Shown in pieces: positions 1 through 11,360 of a DNA stretch of 48,010 nucleotides. How positions within the stretch are numbered: the stretch's first letter is position 1; each line of letters opens with the position of its first letter. Location of the stretch: contig NW_014577399.1 of NCBI RefSeq assembly GCF_000485595.1, forward strand, positions 30,808 to 78,817, written 5' to 3'. Under the pieces are notes generated by a model. That model did not search any database and had not been told where the DNA came from. It saw nothing but the letters and a program-made list of their open reading frames with translations. Source of the DNA: Priapulus caudatus (taxonomy: Eukaryota; Priapulida; Priapulimorpha; Priapulimorphida; Priapulidae). Made by a program: the position numbers and the translations under genes.

Positions 1-600
1 TAATAGCAAAAGCAGTTCAGTCCTTTGTTAACAGTCAACAAATCCATGTTTAAGCCTCCTCTTGAGGGGCAAAAGGTTATCAGACACTTACTCCTCGCAC
101 GTCAGCGGAAAGTAGGCTACATTTCATGGTCCTTTCAATAAAGTGATAAAAATAGTAGGTCAGCGCTGAAACAAAACAGTTTTGCACTCGGTCCGTTAGA
201 CCATGTCCTCAGAAAATGTCTGATGTCTGACCTTTCCCCTACTGCCCTTTGACCTGTGACCGCCAATTTCGCGCTGGTGATGGGTTTCCTCCCCATCACA
301 CTAGCTATACATCGAATATTAAGAGCGTAGGTCGAGCCGTTGAGATTTGTGCCGCAATTCCGCATTTCCTCCTATACCTTAAGTTAAGGGGGAAATATTC
401 TCCCTCCATTAACGCATCTTGACCTTTGACCCCCTAAATTCGACATCCTGAGTCCTTTTCGCGATCCCCCCCGATGTCCCGAATGTCAAAACCATACGTC
501 GAGCGGTTAAGATTTGTGCCCAACTGTTGACGGACGGACAGACGCTCATGCGATTCTACAAGCTGCATCTGACTTCGTCAGCTGAGCTAATAAATATGGT
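1..600. repeat. interspersed repeat family R, copy R1
   Basis: The sequence matches, with indels, a stretch at about 40345-41080 and a short piece at 13350-13460. Shared landmarks in order are a 'catgtttaa..cctcctcttgagg' start, 'gcacgtcag.ggaaag', an inner 'cttaagttaagg', a TGACCTTTGACCC block (420-432), 'cgtcgagcggttaagatttgtgcc' split across lines, and a (GACG)n-like tail. No coding capacity is seen. It could be a long SINE or the 3' tail of a non-LTR retrotransposon; the family is not named. Confidence 0.75.
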
Positions 601-834
601 GCAATCCATAGAAATAATACACTAGTTAGACACTATAGTGTCTCTATAGGTTTCTATGGTCCAAACCCACGTCCCGAAAACACTCGTTTCCCTGCAATTA
701 TACCAACTGACTTGCTTATAAATCTAAAACTACATTAAGCAGATTTAATAATCGTGGTTTGGGTAACATCATTATTTATGTATTTCAGACCTAAAACCCA
801 ATTACGTATCAATAAACCGAGACTAGATATACAG

Positions 835-1060
835 TCAGGTTTTCGCATCTACTAGTTTTCATTTTTATTTTTTACCAACCAATCCTTACAATCTCTCAAA
901 AACACATTATATGCCGATGACACAAAAGTGTTGGTTTAGATTTTAGAACGTAACTCATACACGATATGTGCTTCAGCGACAGTTAGAATAATAACAACGA
1001 TACCGGATAATCTGACCGACTTGGAAGAATATGTATGAATCTCTCATGTAATATTATGAA
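835..1060 (+). pseudogene. decayed non-LTR reverse transcriptase fragment
   Basis: In one plus frame, around 903-940, the sequence reads NTLYADDTKVLV, the catalytic YADD box of non-LTR reverse transcriptases, followed by a stop. The preceding 60 bases give a degenerate match to the 'SVLGPLLF' stretch that normally precedes it. The following residues (about 1000-1035) resemble the spacer leading to the 'DLE.W' region. Stops and frame changes show that it is dead. It is too short to assign to a clade. Confidence 0.5.
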
Positions 1061-2328
1061 TACTATCCAACCAACGACAATAACTACTTTGATACCATTA
1101 CTGATAACGTTTATAAATGCACGTACAAAAGAAATATCATATTTCTCTTCGGCACTTCTTATTTATATAGGTGTAAAAGGCATAATGCACACCTATATAT
1201 AGCTAGTACACGTTCACAAGTATTACGTGGAAAACACATTCGAATAAAAGCCGATAATACACGATATAAACGTGAATTTACTGGGTCACGTGAAACGAAG
1301 ACGGCAATTTCTCCCCGAGAAAATGTACAAAAGACAAAGTAAAGTAATGTACTAGCAAATGCATCACACAAGCTGATTAATCTCACCGGAAACTACAAAA
1401 TCCCACATGACGACAATATTATCATACAAAATCAAAGCTCACGAATACTAGCAAGGATGTATACAATTTTAATACCAACTCATGTATATATACAGTGTTT
1501 AGCTATGCCAGTCCATAACGAAAAACTCGCTCGAATAATACAATTTAAGATTCTTACATATTTCATCTGACACACCGTGGTTTCAGTAATTTCCTTCAAT
1601 ACTTTATATCGGGTCTGATTGTCGATATTTCTAAGCATTTGCATTTAGTAGAAATTGCCACCCTACTGCAGCATTTCATGTCTATTTGAGTAGCTTACCG
1701 ATTTACATTACGACAGTAAAAAGGTATGCATTTAGCAAAAAAACATTAAAAGACATGTTTGTTGAGAATTATGACCTCCTAAATAACAAAAAATCGATGA
1801 TCATGGATCCGATATGCTATAAGATACATACTCAATACAGCACATATTAAACGTACTATGCGTGTAATAGATTCTATTCAATTATGCATGTAAGTAAGAA
1901 TAGTCGAGTCGCTATAATTAAAGTCTATTTTAAAATCTGTATCTACAACTAATGTAATACATGGCAACCTAAATACCAATAACATTCGTTACCCTTGGCA
2001 TCATGTTTGGAATGTTGAATATTAATCCTAAATACGAAATATAGACCTGTTATTCAGATGGAAAACTGGACGCCTAAAACACGCAATTATCACAAAAATA
2101 TTATATTCTATATAAGCAATCAACGTACACAAGGGTCAAAAGTATAATAATAATAACAATAGTAGTGGAAATAATAATAATAACAATATTGACCACAAAC
2201 CCGCCTAAGTCTGTTAATTAGTGATTAATTACAGATTTCAGTGTAACCATGCTCTTATACACACAGGCTTTGTTCTACGTTTATATCTGCATGATCTGAA
2301 ATGCAGGGTATTAATGTTCACTTCTTCT
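1061..2328. other. AT-rich intergenic sequence, no recognised feature
   Basis: This stretch lies between the reverse transcriptase fragment and the stop codon of the N-acetylglutamate synthase gene. It is AT-rich and contains a short (AAT)n-type microsatellite near 2145-2185. I see no exon, RNA gene or transposon end. The 3' UTR and cleavage site of the synthase gene must lie in its right part, but no canonical poly(A) signal stands out on the minus strand. Confidence 0.5.
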
Positions 2329-5300
2329 TCACTCATGGTCCTCAACCAGCCACTTCTTCGGGGCGTCACTAAATGACTCCGGGAAAGACAGAGCATGCTC
2401 CACTAGCTCATAGGACAGCTTTGGATCGGCAAGTCCATACCTGAAACAGGAAATCCCCCAGTAGCAAGTTCAGTTATCAAGCATTGAAGTACACGCTCAA
2501 TGAGACTGCACGAATGTACCCAGAACGAGCATGTATCCAGAATTAACGAAGCCAAGTAATGTTTTCAGTTCAAATCAGTGGCCATTGACAAGTATCCATC
2601 TTGAAAAAAGTATACAAACTGTACGCCTTGTGTGTATGAGAGAGGGGCGAGAGCCATTGTACTTATCGTAATTATAAATCACAAAAAATTCGATTTTTCT
2701 AATACACATTCACGAAAAAAATTACCTAATGCCGATTTATACTTTCTCGCAAAATTGAAAATATCAAAATTTTATACTAACCACTTCGGGGGGAAAGGGT
2801 GCATAAAAAGCTGTGTTGTCTGCATGCTTACAATATAGTCAAATAGTGTTGATAATCGTGTACAACCATCCGCTTACCAGAACACGATCCATTTGCCATT
2901 GCTCCAACTTCCCTCGCTGCGCTTGAAGTACCATGGGTTGATGTTATTCACATGACGTGAACGCCAGCAGAGAGTGTGATAGTCTCTCCTAACACACTCC
3001 CACAGCATCTCGGCAGTGCCCTGACCCTGTTAAACGCACGAATGACCGATAAGTGTGGATACCGATTGTGGATACCGATTGGCGCCTCGGTGGTCTAGTG
3101 GTTAAGCTAGTGGTGTTGGGTAGTTGGGATTTGGTAGGAGGAGAAGAAGAAGAAGAAGAAGAAGAAGAAGAAGAAGAAGAAGAAGAATAAGAAGGAGGAG
3201 AAGAAGATGGAGGAGAAGAAGAAGGAGAAGAAGAAGGAGGAGGAGGAGGAGGAGGAGAAGGAGTAGAAGGAGAAGGAGAATAATAAGAACCTATATTTGA
3301 CTGCAACAGATATTGACAAACTAGAAATAAAACTGGCAAAAGACCAAATCACTGTAATGATATAGCATAATATGCAGAGCAGTGATATTCAATTACAGAG
3401 TTAGATTCACTGTCACCAAAATCAAAATAAACTCAACTGTATATCAGAAAGTAAGACTTAACCTTATGTTATGTTCTATATCATATGCATTGTTTAGGAT
3501 TACACAACAACAAAAATATTATTGTTGAAACTCAGAACCAAATTTCTATCACATCCAAGCAAATCACGGTTTGTACAGACAATAAAAAAAGATTTTAATA
3601 CCTGATTTTGAGCAGTGACAGCAAACTTGTCCATGTATGGCACACCAAAACCGTCCTCTTTCGTAACAATGGCAGCAGCGTTGTATCTGGAAGAACCACC
3701 AGCAAGAAATCATAAAAGGTCTTCTTTCTGTGCACACATTTCAAGCAGAGTTTTAAAGGTATCTGTGACTACATTCCACGTTCATAGTGTGGTTAGGTGT
3801 CATTTTTTACACCTGTCCTTGTGTTCCACAGCTTGAGAACAGATATGGTTCCATATATGGTTCTGCATAACCGAATTCTGATAACTGTTACTGTTAGCTA
3901 TCTAGTTAGTTTGGAAATCGCTCAAAATATTGCTTGCAGCAGTACTTCTAGTATAGTGTGACACAAATGAATCATATGAGAATTTTAAACGGTGCCAGAA
4001 AAGGTGACCTACCGATGCTGCTCAGTACAGAATTTATTATATAGGATTAGTGGTTAAATCAAGAAGAAGGAATCAAACTAATATACAATTAGTGCCACAG
4101 GCTTGTTTGTCACTATATATAAGAGCATACAAATGGTGACACTTACCCCTCGGAAAGGTAAAGTGTTTCCAGTCTGCCTTTTATCTCTTTAAAATAGTCT
4201 GGTTTGAGTTCCCGATTAAACGCCCTGCAAGTAATAAAGGCGGCATCAATATGTGACAGTTGCATTTGTCACATTACAATTTCTCAACATTGAAGTGAGA
4301 TTTTAGCTCAGAAGTGAAGTGTAGTACTCATTGTTTGTATCCTTAAATATTTACCCTATTCAGTGTGTACTATGTAATGGGACACTGCTCTTGTAATACA
4401 GCCAGTGAATAGAAATACCTACGTTTTGCCAGAATCCAAACAATGTCTCTCAATATTCGAGGTTTTGAAAAAGACAAGTTAAATTGCACTAACCTGGCAA
4501 ATAGGTGGGAGAGTTTTCCGATGTCAACATCGTCAAGGTTGTCATACTGAATGATTCTTTCAGTGTTTTTGAACATCGTTCCTGAACCTGTAACCATAAC
4601 GCGCAATAATAATAAAACAGATTTCCTAATTTGATAAAGTATGCAATCATTAGCACCAATTATTAACTTATATCATACTTACAGTCTTTTATGACTACAA
4701 AAGTGTGAAATTCAGATAAATTCTGAAATTACATTTGGAATCTAGTTGTAAAAAATAAGTCTTAATTACATATATCTTGAAAGGCTGAAAGGCATAGTGT
4801 ATTTCAGCTCTCACTTAAAATCACAGGATATTGCCTGTAGAATGATTTATTACAATTGTGGTATTCACATAACATGAACGAAATGATTTCACACACTTCT
4901 AGCAAACACTGGCAGTTCCATACATACATGTGCTTTGCCAATGAGCAGGAATAGAATACTTTCAAAGCCAAAAAATAGTGTTGTTGTTTGCTTATTTGAC
5001 ATTCAGGGGTCAGTCGCATTAGAGAAAAGAGATCATGATCACGAAGTGTAGTTAGGCTGTCTGAGGTGGCATGATACAGGTTTAATTGTAGCAGAATATA
5101 AATAATGCCCCATACTGCAACTATGCATCAGTAGGTCCAAACCACTTAACAGGTTTATATTTCAGCATATTTTTACACAATGTATTTCAGTGTATTGATT
5201 TTTTAAAGTGAGCGTTTCTGTGCCTTCACGCGACAATAGCTGCGTTCACACGAGGATTTCTGTTCCGTATTGAGCGTTCACACGCTAAAAATATTCAAGA

Positions 5301-8300
5301 CTTATACGCGGCTTATTCGGCACCGTACTGAAATACGCGGCTTATTCGGCGCGGAATCACATTCCGCGCTAAAACATTCGGCACCACGCTGGCCGAGTAT
5401 TGATTGTCGTGTGAACCTAGACTGCTACCCGTTCGCTGCACGACGTTAGGGTAGCGTGTGGAACTGTCGACTGGGTACCAGTCTATATTATACCTAGCCA
5501 GCTAAGCCTCGATTCTCGTGTGAACGCTGCGGGTTGTGTTAGCACGGTATTTCAGCCGAATTCAGCACCAGATAAGTACGGAACCAGCGAGGCAGTGAAT
5601 CTCGTGTGAACGCAGCTACTATTACCTATATATAAGTATATAACAAACCACGGTGAGTGAAGAGTTCTTGGAGCACCCTATCTGCTGAAGTGATTACTAC
5701 AGAACTTTTATCAGGCAGGTGATCCAACAGAATTGAGATGGAATACAACTAAACAGAAACAAATACAATACTATAGACATACTGAATGTATAAGTAAATA
5801 TATCAGAATATAATAATTATATAGTAAGAGATAATATATAGTACAAATATAGATAATATATAGACTATATATAGCAGGGGTAGAAATTAACTTTTGAACG
5901 TTGGACTCCCTGCCCTCAAAAAGAGGGAGTCCGCGGCAAAATGATGGAGTCTAGTTCAAAATTAAAGATATTAACAATAACGCATGTGCTTATTTTGAAG
6001 ATTCACACGGTTGCACGTCTGCCAAATTTTCTTTGGACATTGGCTGAAAAAATACGGTAATTCCATGAGGCCGTGCTCTGGAATGAACTAGTTAGTATGG
6101 CAGAATTTTCAGGGAGTCACACGGACTCCTGCATATGTCAAATCAGGGAGTCCGGCAGTAAATCAGGGAGTATTTGACTCCGGACTCCCATTAATTTCGC
6201 ACCCTGATATAGTATAGAATATAAGTATTGTATATATTAGTATATAAGTAACATGAGAACTATATGAAACTAATACAGATATGTGTATACGTGATTCTTA
6301 TAACGACCGTGTAGCTTTGTCCATAAATCAATAAAAACAGGTGTGGAAATACCCCAACTTCAGTACATAGAAACTGCATAAAATGTTAAGGACACCACCG
6401 ATTTCAAAATGCTGTTGAAAAAATGCTAGATCATAATACAAACTTATCTACACACCACATTACCACCAGCCACGCTTGTTGCTTCCACGTTGAATGCATG
6501 CTGCTTCACGACTAGCAAGACCCATTCTCTTAAAGCTATCAGCACACTTCACCATTTTCGTTGCTCGTACAGGCAATTTTCGTGGTCGGCAATTTTTGCA
6601 GCCAGTTGCTTCTAGTCGAGTCGGCTCGCAAGCCCGACATAAGCCCCTCTTAAGCGGGCAGCACACTTCACCATTTTCGTTGCTCGTACAGGCAATTTTC
6701 GTGGTCGGCAATTTTTGTGGCCGTTGCCGCGTCACAGCACACTTTACCACAAGTTGCCACCACGAGCAATTTTCGTGGTGAGAAATCAAACCGGTTTGAT
6801 TCTCGGCAACTCGTGGTCACCACTAAATTTCCGTGGTGAGTGGTCGCTGCCGGCCCCCGCACACTTGGCCATTTTTGTGGCGACCACGAAAATTGCCTGT
6901 ACGAGCAACGAAAATGGTGAAGTGTGCTGCCCGCTTAAGAGGGGCTTATGTCAGGCTTGCGAGCCGACTCGACTGGAAGCAACTGGCTGCAATTCACTGC
7001 GACTGCAGTGCTTAGGTCGGTCGACTGCGACGCGACTGCCTGCGACTGGCCGCCACTAGTTGCTCGGAATAGAACAGTGGGCAACTGGACGCAACTAGTC
7101 GCTGCCGATCGCTTCCAGTTGCTCGAAATCCAGTTGCTTCCAGTCGAGTCGGCTTGCAAGCCCGACATAAGCCCCCCTTTACAAATGCCCTAGGCACGTG
7201 AAGATTTGTTGCATGCGACAAACACACGCCTTACTGTGAATAGTTACAACAAGAGCCGCAGAGCGTCTGGGCTCATCTGACGTCGGTTATAAACGTAACA
7301 TTTAAGTCGTGCGTAGTGACACCTTTGTTAGGCGCAGATATGCAGATACGCAGTTGCGTACACATCATTTCAGCAAACATTTTCCTCTCTCTCTCTCTCA
7401 CACTCTCTCTCTCTCTCACCCTCTCTCTGCTGTACGTAAAAATGCACGTACCCATTCCTTCACATCCTCCGTAGATCCTTCGAGCGGTAGCATCTGGTCT
7501 AAATCACTGGGCATGTTCACTTGACTAATAACCTGTAATTCAAGGATAGTGCGACCACCACTGTAGCGCATGTCACTAAGCAGAAAAGAAACTCACTGTT
7601 TATCGTTATTGTGCTGCATATTGTTAATTCACTGTTTTCACGATACACCATACGGAAAACCGACTAACAGGATCTAACAGCGACATCAACACGGGACAAC
7701 TAGGGAAAGCAGAGTACAGATGACTCTCTGCCTGTACCGACCACCCTCAAGACCATCCATTTCTCTCGGTTTCCTGTAAAGTTCGATTTATGAGGGGGAG
7801 GGGGGTATCATACATGTTTCAGGTGGCACTGGGACAAAAACCGTCCGATTTAACACGAGATTCGTTCAGAATTTGGAGAGTTGACTGTGGAAGGTTTCGA
7901 GAATCTAGACGAAAGCGTTACAAGCTTCGCCAATTTAAAATTGTCTCGCATGATATATATTACACATATTACGTTTTAAACGGATTCAACGGTTTAACGT
8001 GAGATTTGGTTTTGAGGGCGGGAATTCGGAGAGATGAACCCTACGCGTTGTGCGACCGACGCAGTGGTAGCTGCACTCGCGCGACACCTACACGGTGATC
8101 CGAGGTGGTTATGCCGCCGGCTGCGTTAAGCATCAGCACTTTCCTCGGCTGCAGCGCGATCGAGATTTGTTGCGTCGTCCTGAGAACGTCCAAGTCTAGC
8201 AGCTGGCCCTCTTCTGTCTCACCGATGCTATACAGCACCGGTATGTGGTCAGACCTGCGATCGCAGCAGATCACACGTTTATTACGTGCGCCGCTCGATG

Positions 8301-10937
8301 TACGGTGATCATCAAATATTCCTCTTAAAAACCTCATGTAACTCCAGCACATGCTTACCTATTCGTATAGGACTTACGTGGAACTATTTAACTATTAAAA
8401 AGTTATTTTTTTAACACTGTTTATTACGTGCGCTGCTCGACGTACAAAGCGAGCATAAAGTTTTCCTCTTAAAAACCTTATGTAACTCCAGCACATGCTT
8501 ACCTATTCGTATAGGACTTACGTGGAACTATTTAACTATTAAAATTAATTCATTTAATACTGTTTATTACGTGCGCCGCTTGATGGACAAAGCTAGCATT
8601 AAGTTTTCCTCTTAAAAACCTTACAAAACCCTTTCAAATGCTTACCTATTCGTTTAGGATTCAGGTGGAACTATTATAATGCATAAATTAAGCTATAATG
8701 AGAAGACAGGTAGGACGTCATCATCATCTTACCTGAGACACCATATAATTGGATCTACATTCACGCCTTTCAGTTCCCCAAGCATGCCAAACCTAGAATA
8801 TTATCAAAAAAGTTTTTAACTAATAAAACAGATTGCTCTAGGAGTATTTCAACCAACTAACTGTAATCATAAATAACTCTCCTGTGACATAACAGTAGCA
8901 TTAGAAAAGACAGTGTATCTGTGATATGTACTGATGTTTAGAATATCATAGTAGTCAACAAATGCTTAGGTAACATGGGCCCGTGGTAGCACACATCCGT
9001 CCCTACCAAAGAGAAAACACCTTTTGGTACCTGTTCTGGTGCGGTTTCTCTGCCAGCAACATCCTGTTTCCACTGAACAGGGGCCTTGCCATTGTTCCAT
9101 GACACTCTAACCCATTGACTAGCATCATTGTATCAGAGATAAATTTCCTCCTAGTTTTCTTGAAAATTAATTTGAAAATTTATGATTCAAATAAGCATCC
9201 AGAAAAAAAGTTAAACCATTTGCAAATATCACATGTTGATGTACCTAAAAATTACATTAAGAGTATGAATGTAATTTTAAAAGTATTTAAGTAAATGGGT
9301 TAATTCACAATTAAGCAAAACTAACTTGTCATGAAATAGGTTCACTGCATATGTAATAAACTGAGAGCAAAATAGGTTTGCATGTAAATGTACGGCTATA
9401 TGCCTAATGCCATATCCTCACCTGGGAATGTTCATACGATATATCTTCCCCGTGTGAAATTCTCTTTCCATGAATTATTACTGGTTTCATCTTATTACGT
9501 TGCAAGAAACTTAAACTTGAGCATAGGTCACTGAGCTGCAAAAAACAGGAGTTTGAAGTATTACTACAATATTAGTATTACTTTAACGTTATTTATAATA
9601 ACACTGCCCACTGGTTAATTTGAGTTGCTGTTCCCTAAATCATGTCTGCTACAATGAAGCAAGGCCATGCACACACAAACAAGCTACCTTCTGACTACGA
9701 GTTCACAATGTATTATCACAGTTCACACCAATTAATCAGAACACAACAGCAACTAGCTTAAAGCACAATTACCAGCTCGATGTTGCCAACATATAACAGA
9801 CTTAACTCGCCACAGTAGTTGGATATACTCGTGTTTGTCTGCACTTCACAGCTCAGAACAGTTTGTTCCTTTAATGATCTACAAAGCACCCGTACCTTAT
9901 CTGGCCTTTTGAAAACTTCTTCTTCAATCATTACTACGCAGAATGGCGACAGAGGATCCTTAGAGCACTGGAAATGCTTCATCCAGTATCGCACCTCCTT
10001 CGGGTCTTCCCCAACCTGAAATTCCATTTTTATAGTGTGTCAGATTCGAAAGTTACGATCTTTAGTTTCTTCTGTAGCTACGTATAATTAATTTTAACAA
10101 TCGTTCATGCGTATTAAATAACCTAAACAAATCTATATTGTATTACATCTCAAGAAAACTATCATTAAGAATGTGTACACTAAAGTTCATATAGTTAAAA
10201 GAGTTGTATGTAATTTGTTTCATCTATAATAAACATCATGAATGCGTTTTGGATGTACTACATATCACCGGGGTAGTATAATGACAAATTTGTCATTATT
10301 CACTGCCGATATTACATATCAACATGACATTTATACACATACGGTATCGAGAAATCTCTTCAAGTCATGCATGTTATCGCCATGCATGGGCTGATAGTTT
10401 GTGGGGTTCGCCAGGTACATGCGTCGCTGCAGACCAATCTCAAATGACCTCATGCTCAAGTTTAAGTTCGTAGAAGCACTAAATCAAAACAGAAGCAGAT
10501 ACAACTGGCAAAAAATGCAGGGACATCAACTATAGAGTATAAGTGCTGCATAACATAGACCAATGGCATATTCTCAAAACACATCACTATTACAAGAACT
10601 TTCCATGCACATGAAAATATGAAAATGACAAATTATTTATACTTCCTCATCGTTTTCTTATTTGACAGGAACCACAGAAACGATAATCGCAAGAAAAACA
10701 CTTTATATAAGATATAGGCCTACGATATAAAACGGCATTTTTCACAAATCATACCCTAGCATTCTCTTACCTCCCTGTGGTTTTTAACTTTGGCCGAGAT
10801 GCCCTGGAAGAATCTCTCAGCTTTTTAAGAACGCCCATCTGAAAAATCCTATTATGGCTACTGAAGGAAGAACACCAAACTCGACCCTGTTTGAAAGGGC
10901 TGATGAAAGGCAATGCTTGTCCAGCCAATTTTTCCAT
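2329..10937 (-). CDS. NAGS: N-acetylglutamate synthase, mitochondrial (14 coding exons)
   Basis: Makes N-acetylglutamate from acetyl-CoA and glutamate in the mitochondrial matrix; this is the obligate activator of carbamoyl-phosphate synthetase I or a step toward arginine. Coding exons in gene order: 10771-10937, 10343-10478, 9896-10015, 9422-9535, 9031-9158, 8733-8792, 8092-8254, 7452-7532, 5649-5748, 4494-4587, 4147-4224, 3602-3686, 2878-3026, 2329-2440. All introns are GT-AG and all phases agree; the sum is 1587 nt, 528 residues, close to the human 534. The N-terminus ([19 protein letters not shown]) is basic, with no acid in residues 3-40, as in a matrix targeting peptide. An amino-acid-kinase-like domain spans about 90-340 (NAAGG at 285-289). 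A GCN5-type acetyltransferase domain spans about 357-515, with the acetyl-CoA loop QGQGTA (442-447) and INPWYF (471-476), both strongly conserved with vertebrate NAGS. The 'GGG' of the vertebrate kinase-like domain reads SGN in exon 5. The exon 5 acceptor (9159) is the least certain junction. An upstream in-frame Met (MHVSV) is a possible alternative start. Confidence 0.95.
3081..3290 (+). repeat. tRNA-derived SINE head plus (GAA/GGA)n microsatellite
   Basis: 3081-3140 begins GGCGCCTCGGTGGTCTAGTG and contains a pol III box-A match (TGGTCTAGTGG). No clear box B follows. Instead the sequence runs into about 150 bases of GAA, GGA and AGG triplets (3138-3282). It lies in intron 12 of the synthase gene. 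On the gene strand the microsatellite reads as a long pyrimidine tract roughly 110 nt before the exon 13 acceptor. Confidence 0.7.
5239..5616. mobile_element. 378-bp MITE with 16-bp perfect TIRs and TA duplication
   Basis: The left end GCTGCGTTCACACGAG (5239-5254) is the exact reverse complement of the right end CTCGTGTGAACGCAGC (5601-5616). Both ends are bordered by TA (5237-5238 and 5617-5618), consistent with a TA target duplication. No ORF is present, so this is a non-autonomous DNA transposon. The interior repeats a 'tattcgg' motif beside CGCG-containing words. The right end is only about 30 bases from the exon 9 splice donor of the synthase gene. Confidence 0.85.
5875..6206. mobile_element. 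332-bp non-autonomous DNA element with CAGGG ends
   Basis: The left end CAGGGGTAGAAATTAA pairs with the right end TTAATTTCGCACCCTG as an imperfect terminal inverted repeat. The 6 bases before (5869-5874, ATATAG) equal the 6 bases after (6207-6212). The interior carries several short inverted and direct 'gggagtcc / ggactccc' words. CAGGGG-type ends recall hAT elements, but those make 8-bp duplications, so the superfamily stays open. It lies in the intron between exons 8 and 9 of the synthase gene. Confidence 0.75.
6510..7185. mobile_element. nested inverted-repeat elements (MITE cluster)
   Basis: A block of about 110 bases at 6601-6712, including 'cgagtcggctcgcaagc' and 'acataagcccctcttaag', recurs as its reverse complement at 6878-6985. 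The inner arm also occurs at 6520-6600 as a direct copy. A second inverted pair (6934-6988 against 7130-7184) shares the same terminal sequence. The segment is therefore two or more foldback elements with common ends, one inside the other. The open reading frames across it on both strands are by-products of the symmetry. It lies in the same synthase intron as the two elements at 5.2-6.2 kb. Confidence 0.8.
7247..7380. repeat. interspersed repeat family C, copy C1, followed by (CT)n
   Basis: Begins CAACAAGAGCCGCAGAGCG and runs through 'gtgcgtagtgacacctttg' to 'catttcagcaa'. It matches 12844-12980 nearly base for base; the first 33 bases also occur at 39543-39575. A CT-rich microsatellite follows at 7385-7430. 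It is only about 70 bases from exon 8 of the synthase gene. No known family is recognised. Confidence 0.75.
8277..8690. repeat. three tandem copies of a ~142-bp unit
   Basis: Units start at 8277, 8419 and 8562, each with 'gtttattacgtgcgc'. Each contains 'ttcctcttaaaaacct', 'atgcttacctattcgt' and 'ggaactatt'. Copies 1 and 2 are nearly identical and copy 3 is more diverged. The array starts 22 bases upstream (on the gene strand) of the exon 7 acceptor and fills most of intron 6 of the synthase gene. Confidence 0.85.
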
Positions 10938-11360
10938 GCTTGCTCTGTAATGTTGGTTTTTGCCGTTTTCTTGTACACTTACATGCATCTGCAGATCACG
11001 CACCGCCTGTTCGAACCAAAAATATAACCAAAGCATTAATAGACTAAATAGTATATCATTACCTCCGCCCAACAGAGTTGGGGAGGAGGTTATGTTTTCG
11101 GTCTCGTGTGCGTGTGTTTGTGTGCGTGTGTTCGTGTTTTCGCGCAATCGATATTAGCGCGTCAAGTCAGCGAGCCAGCCAGCCAGCGCAGCGAGCCAGC
11201 GAGCGTGTACATGTGAGCGAGCAGCAGCAACGAGCGGCTGCTACGAGCGAGTGGGCAGCAAGCCAGCAAGCGTGTACATGTGAGCGAGCAGCAGCAACGA
11301 GCGGCTGCTACGAGCGAGCAGCTGCAAGCCAGCAAGTTAGCGTGTACATGTCAGTACGCT
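10938..11360. promoter_or_regulatory. 5' flank of the synthase gene: repeats and tandem 72-bp unit
   Basis: This is the stretch just upstream of the NAGS start on the minus strand. 11061-11106 holds a short palindromic interspersed motif (ACCTCCGCC..GGAGGAGGT) followed by 'tatgttttcgg' and a TG-rich tract. 11203-11350 holds two tandem copies of a unit of about 72 bases containing 'cgtgtacatgtgagcgagca', preceded by 'gccagc' repeats. A promoter must lie hereabouts, but I see no convincing TATA or initiator, so the regulatory role is inferred from position only. Confidence 0.4.

Noticed and set aside
2989-3352. Ser/Pro-rich and Phe-rich minus-strand frames of 81 and 116 residues
   Set aside because: They translate the GAA/GGA microsatellite and overlap exon 13 of the synthase gene in other frames.
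6494-7227. Several frames of 60 to 114 residues on both strands
   Set aside because: They lie on nested inverted repeats, so the same text appears on both strands; no coding signal.
7247-7455. Conserved peptide ([18 protein letters not shown]) shared with 12870-13061
   Set aside because: The two frames coincide because the DNA repeat C is conserved; there is no start, length or codon bias to support a protein.
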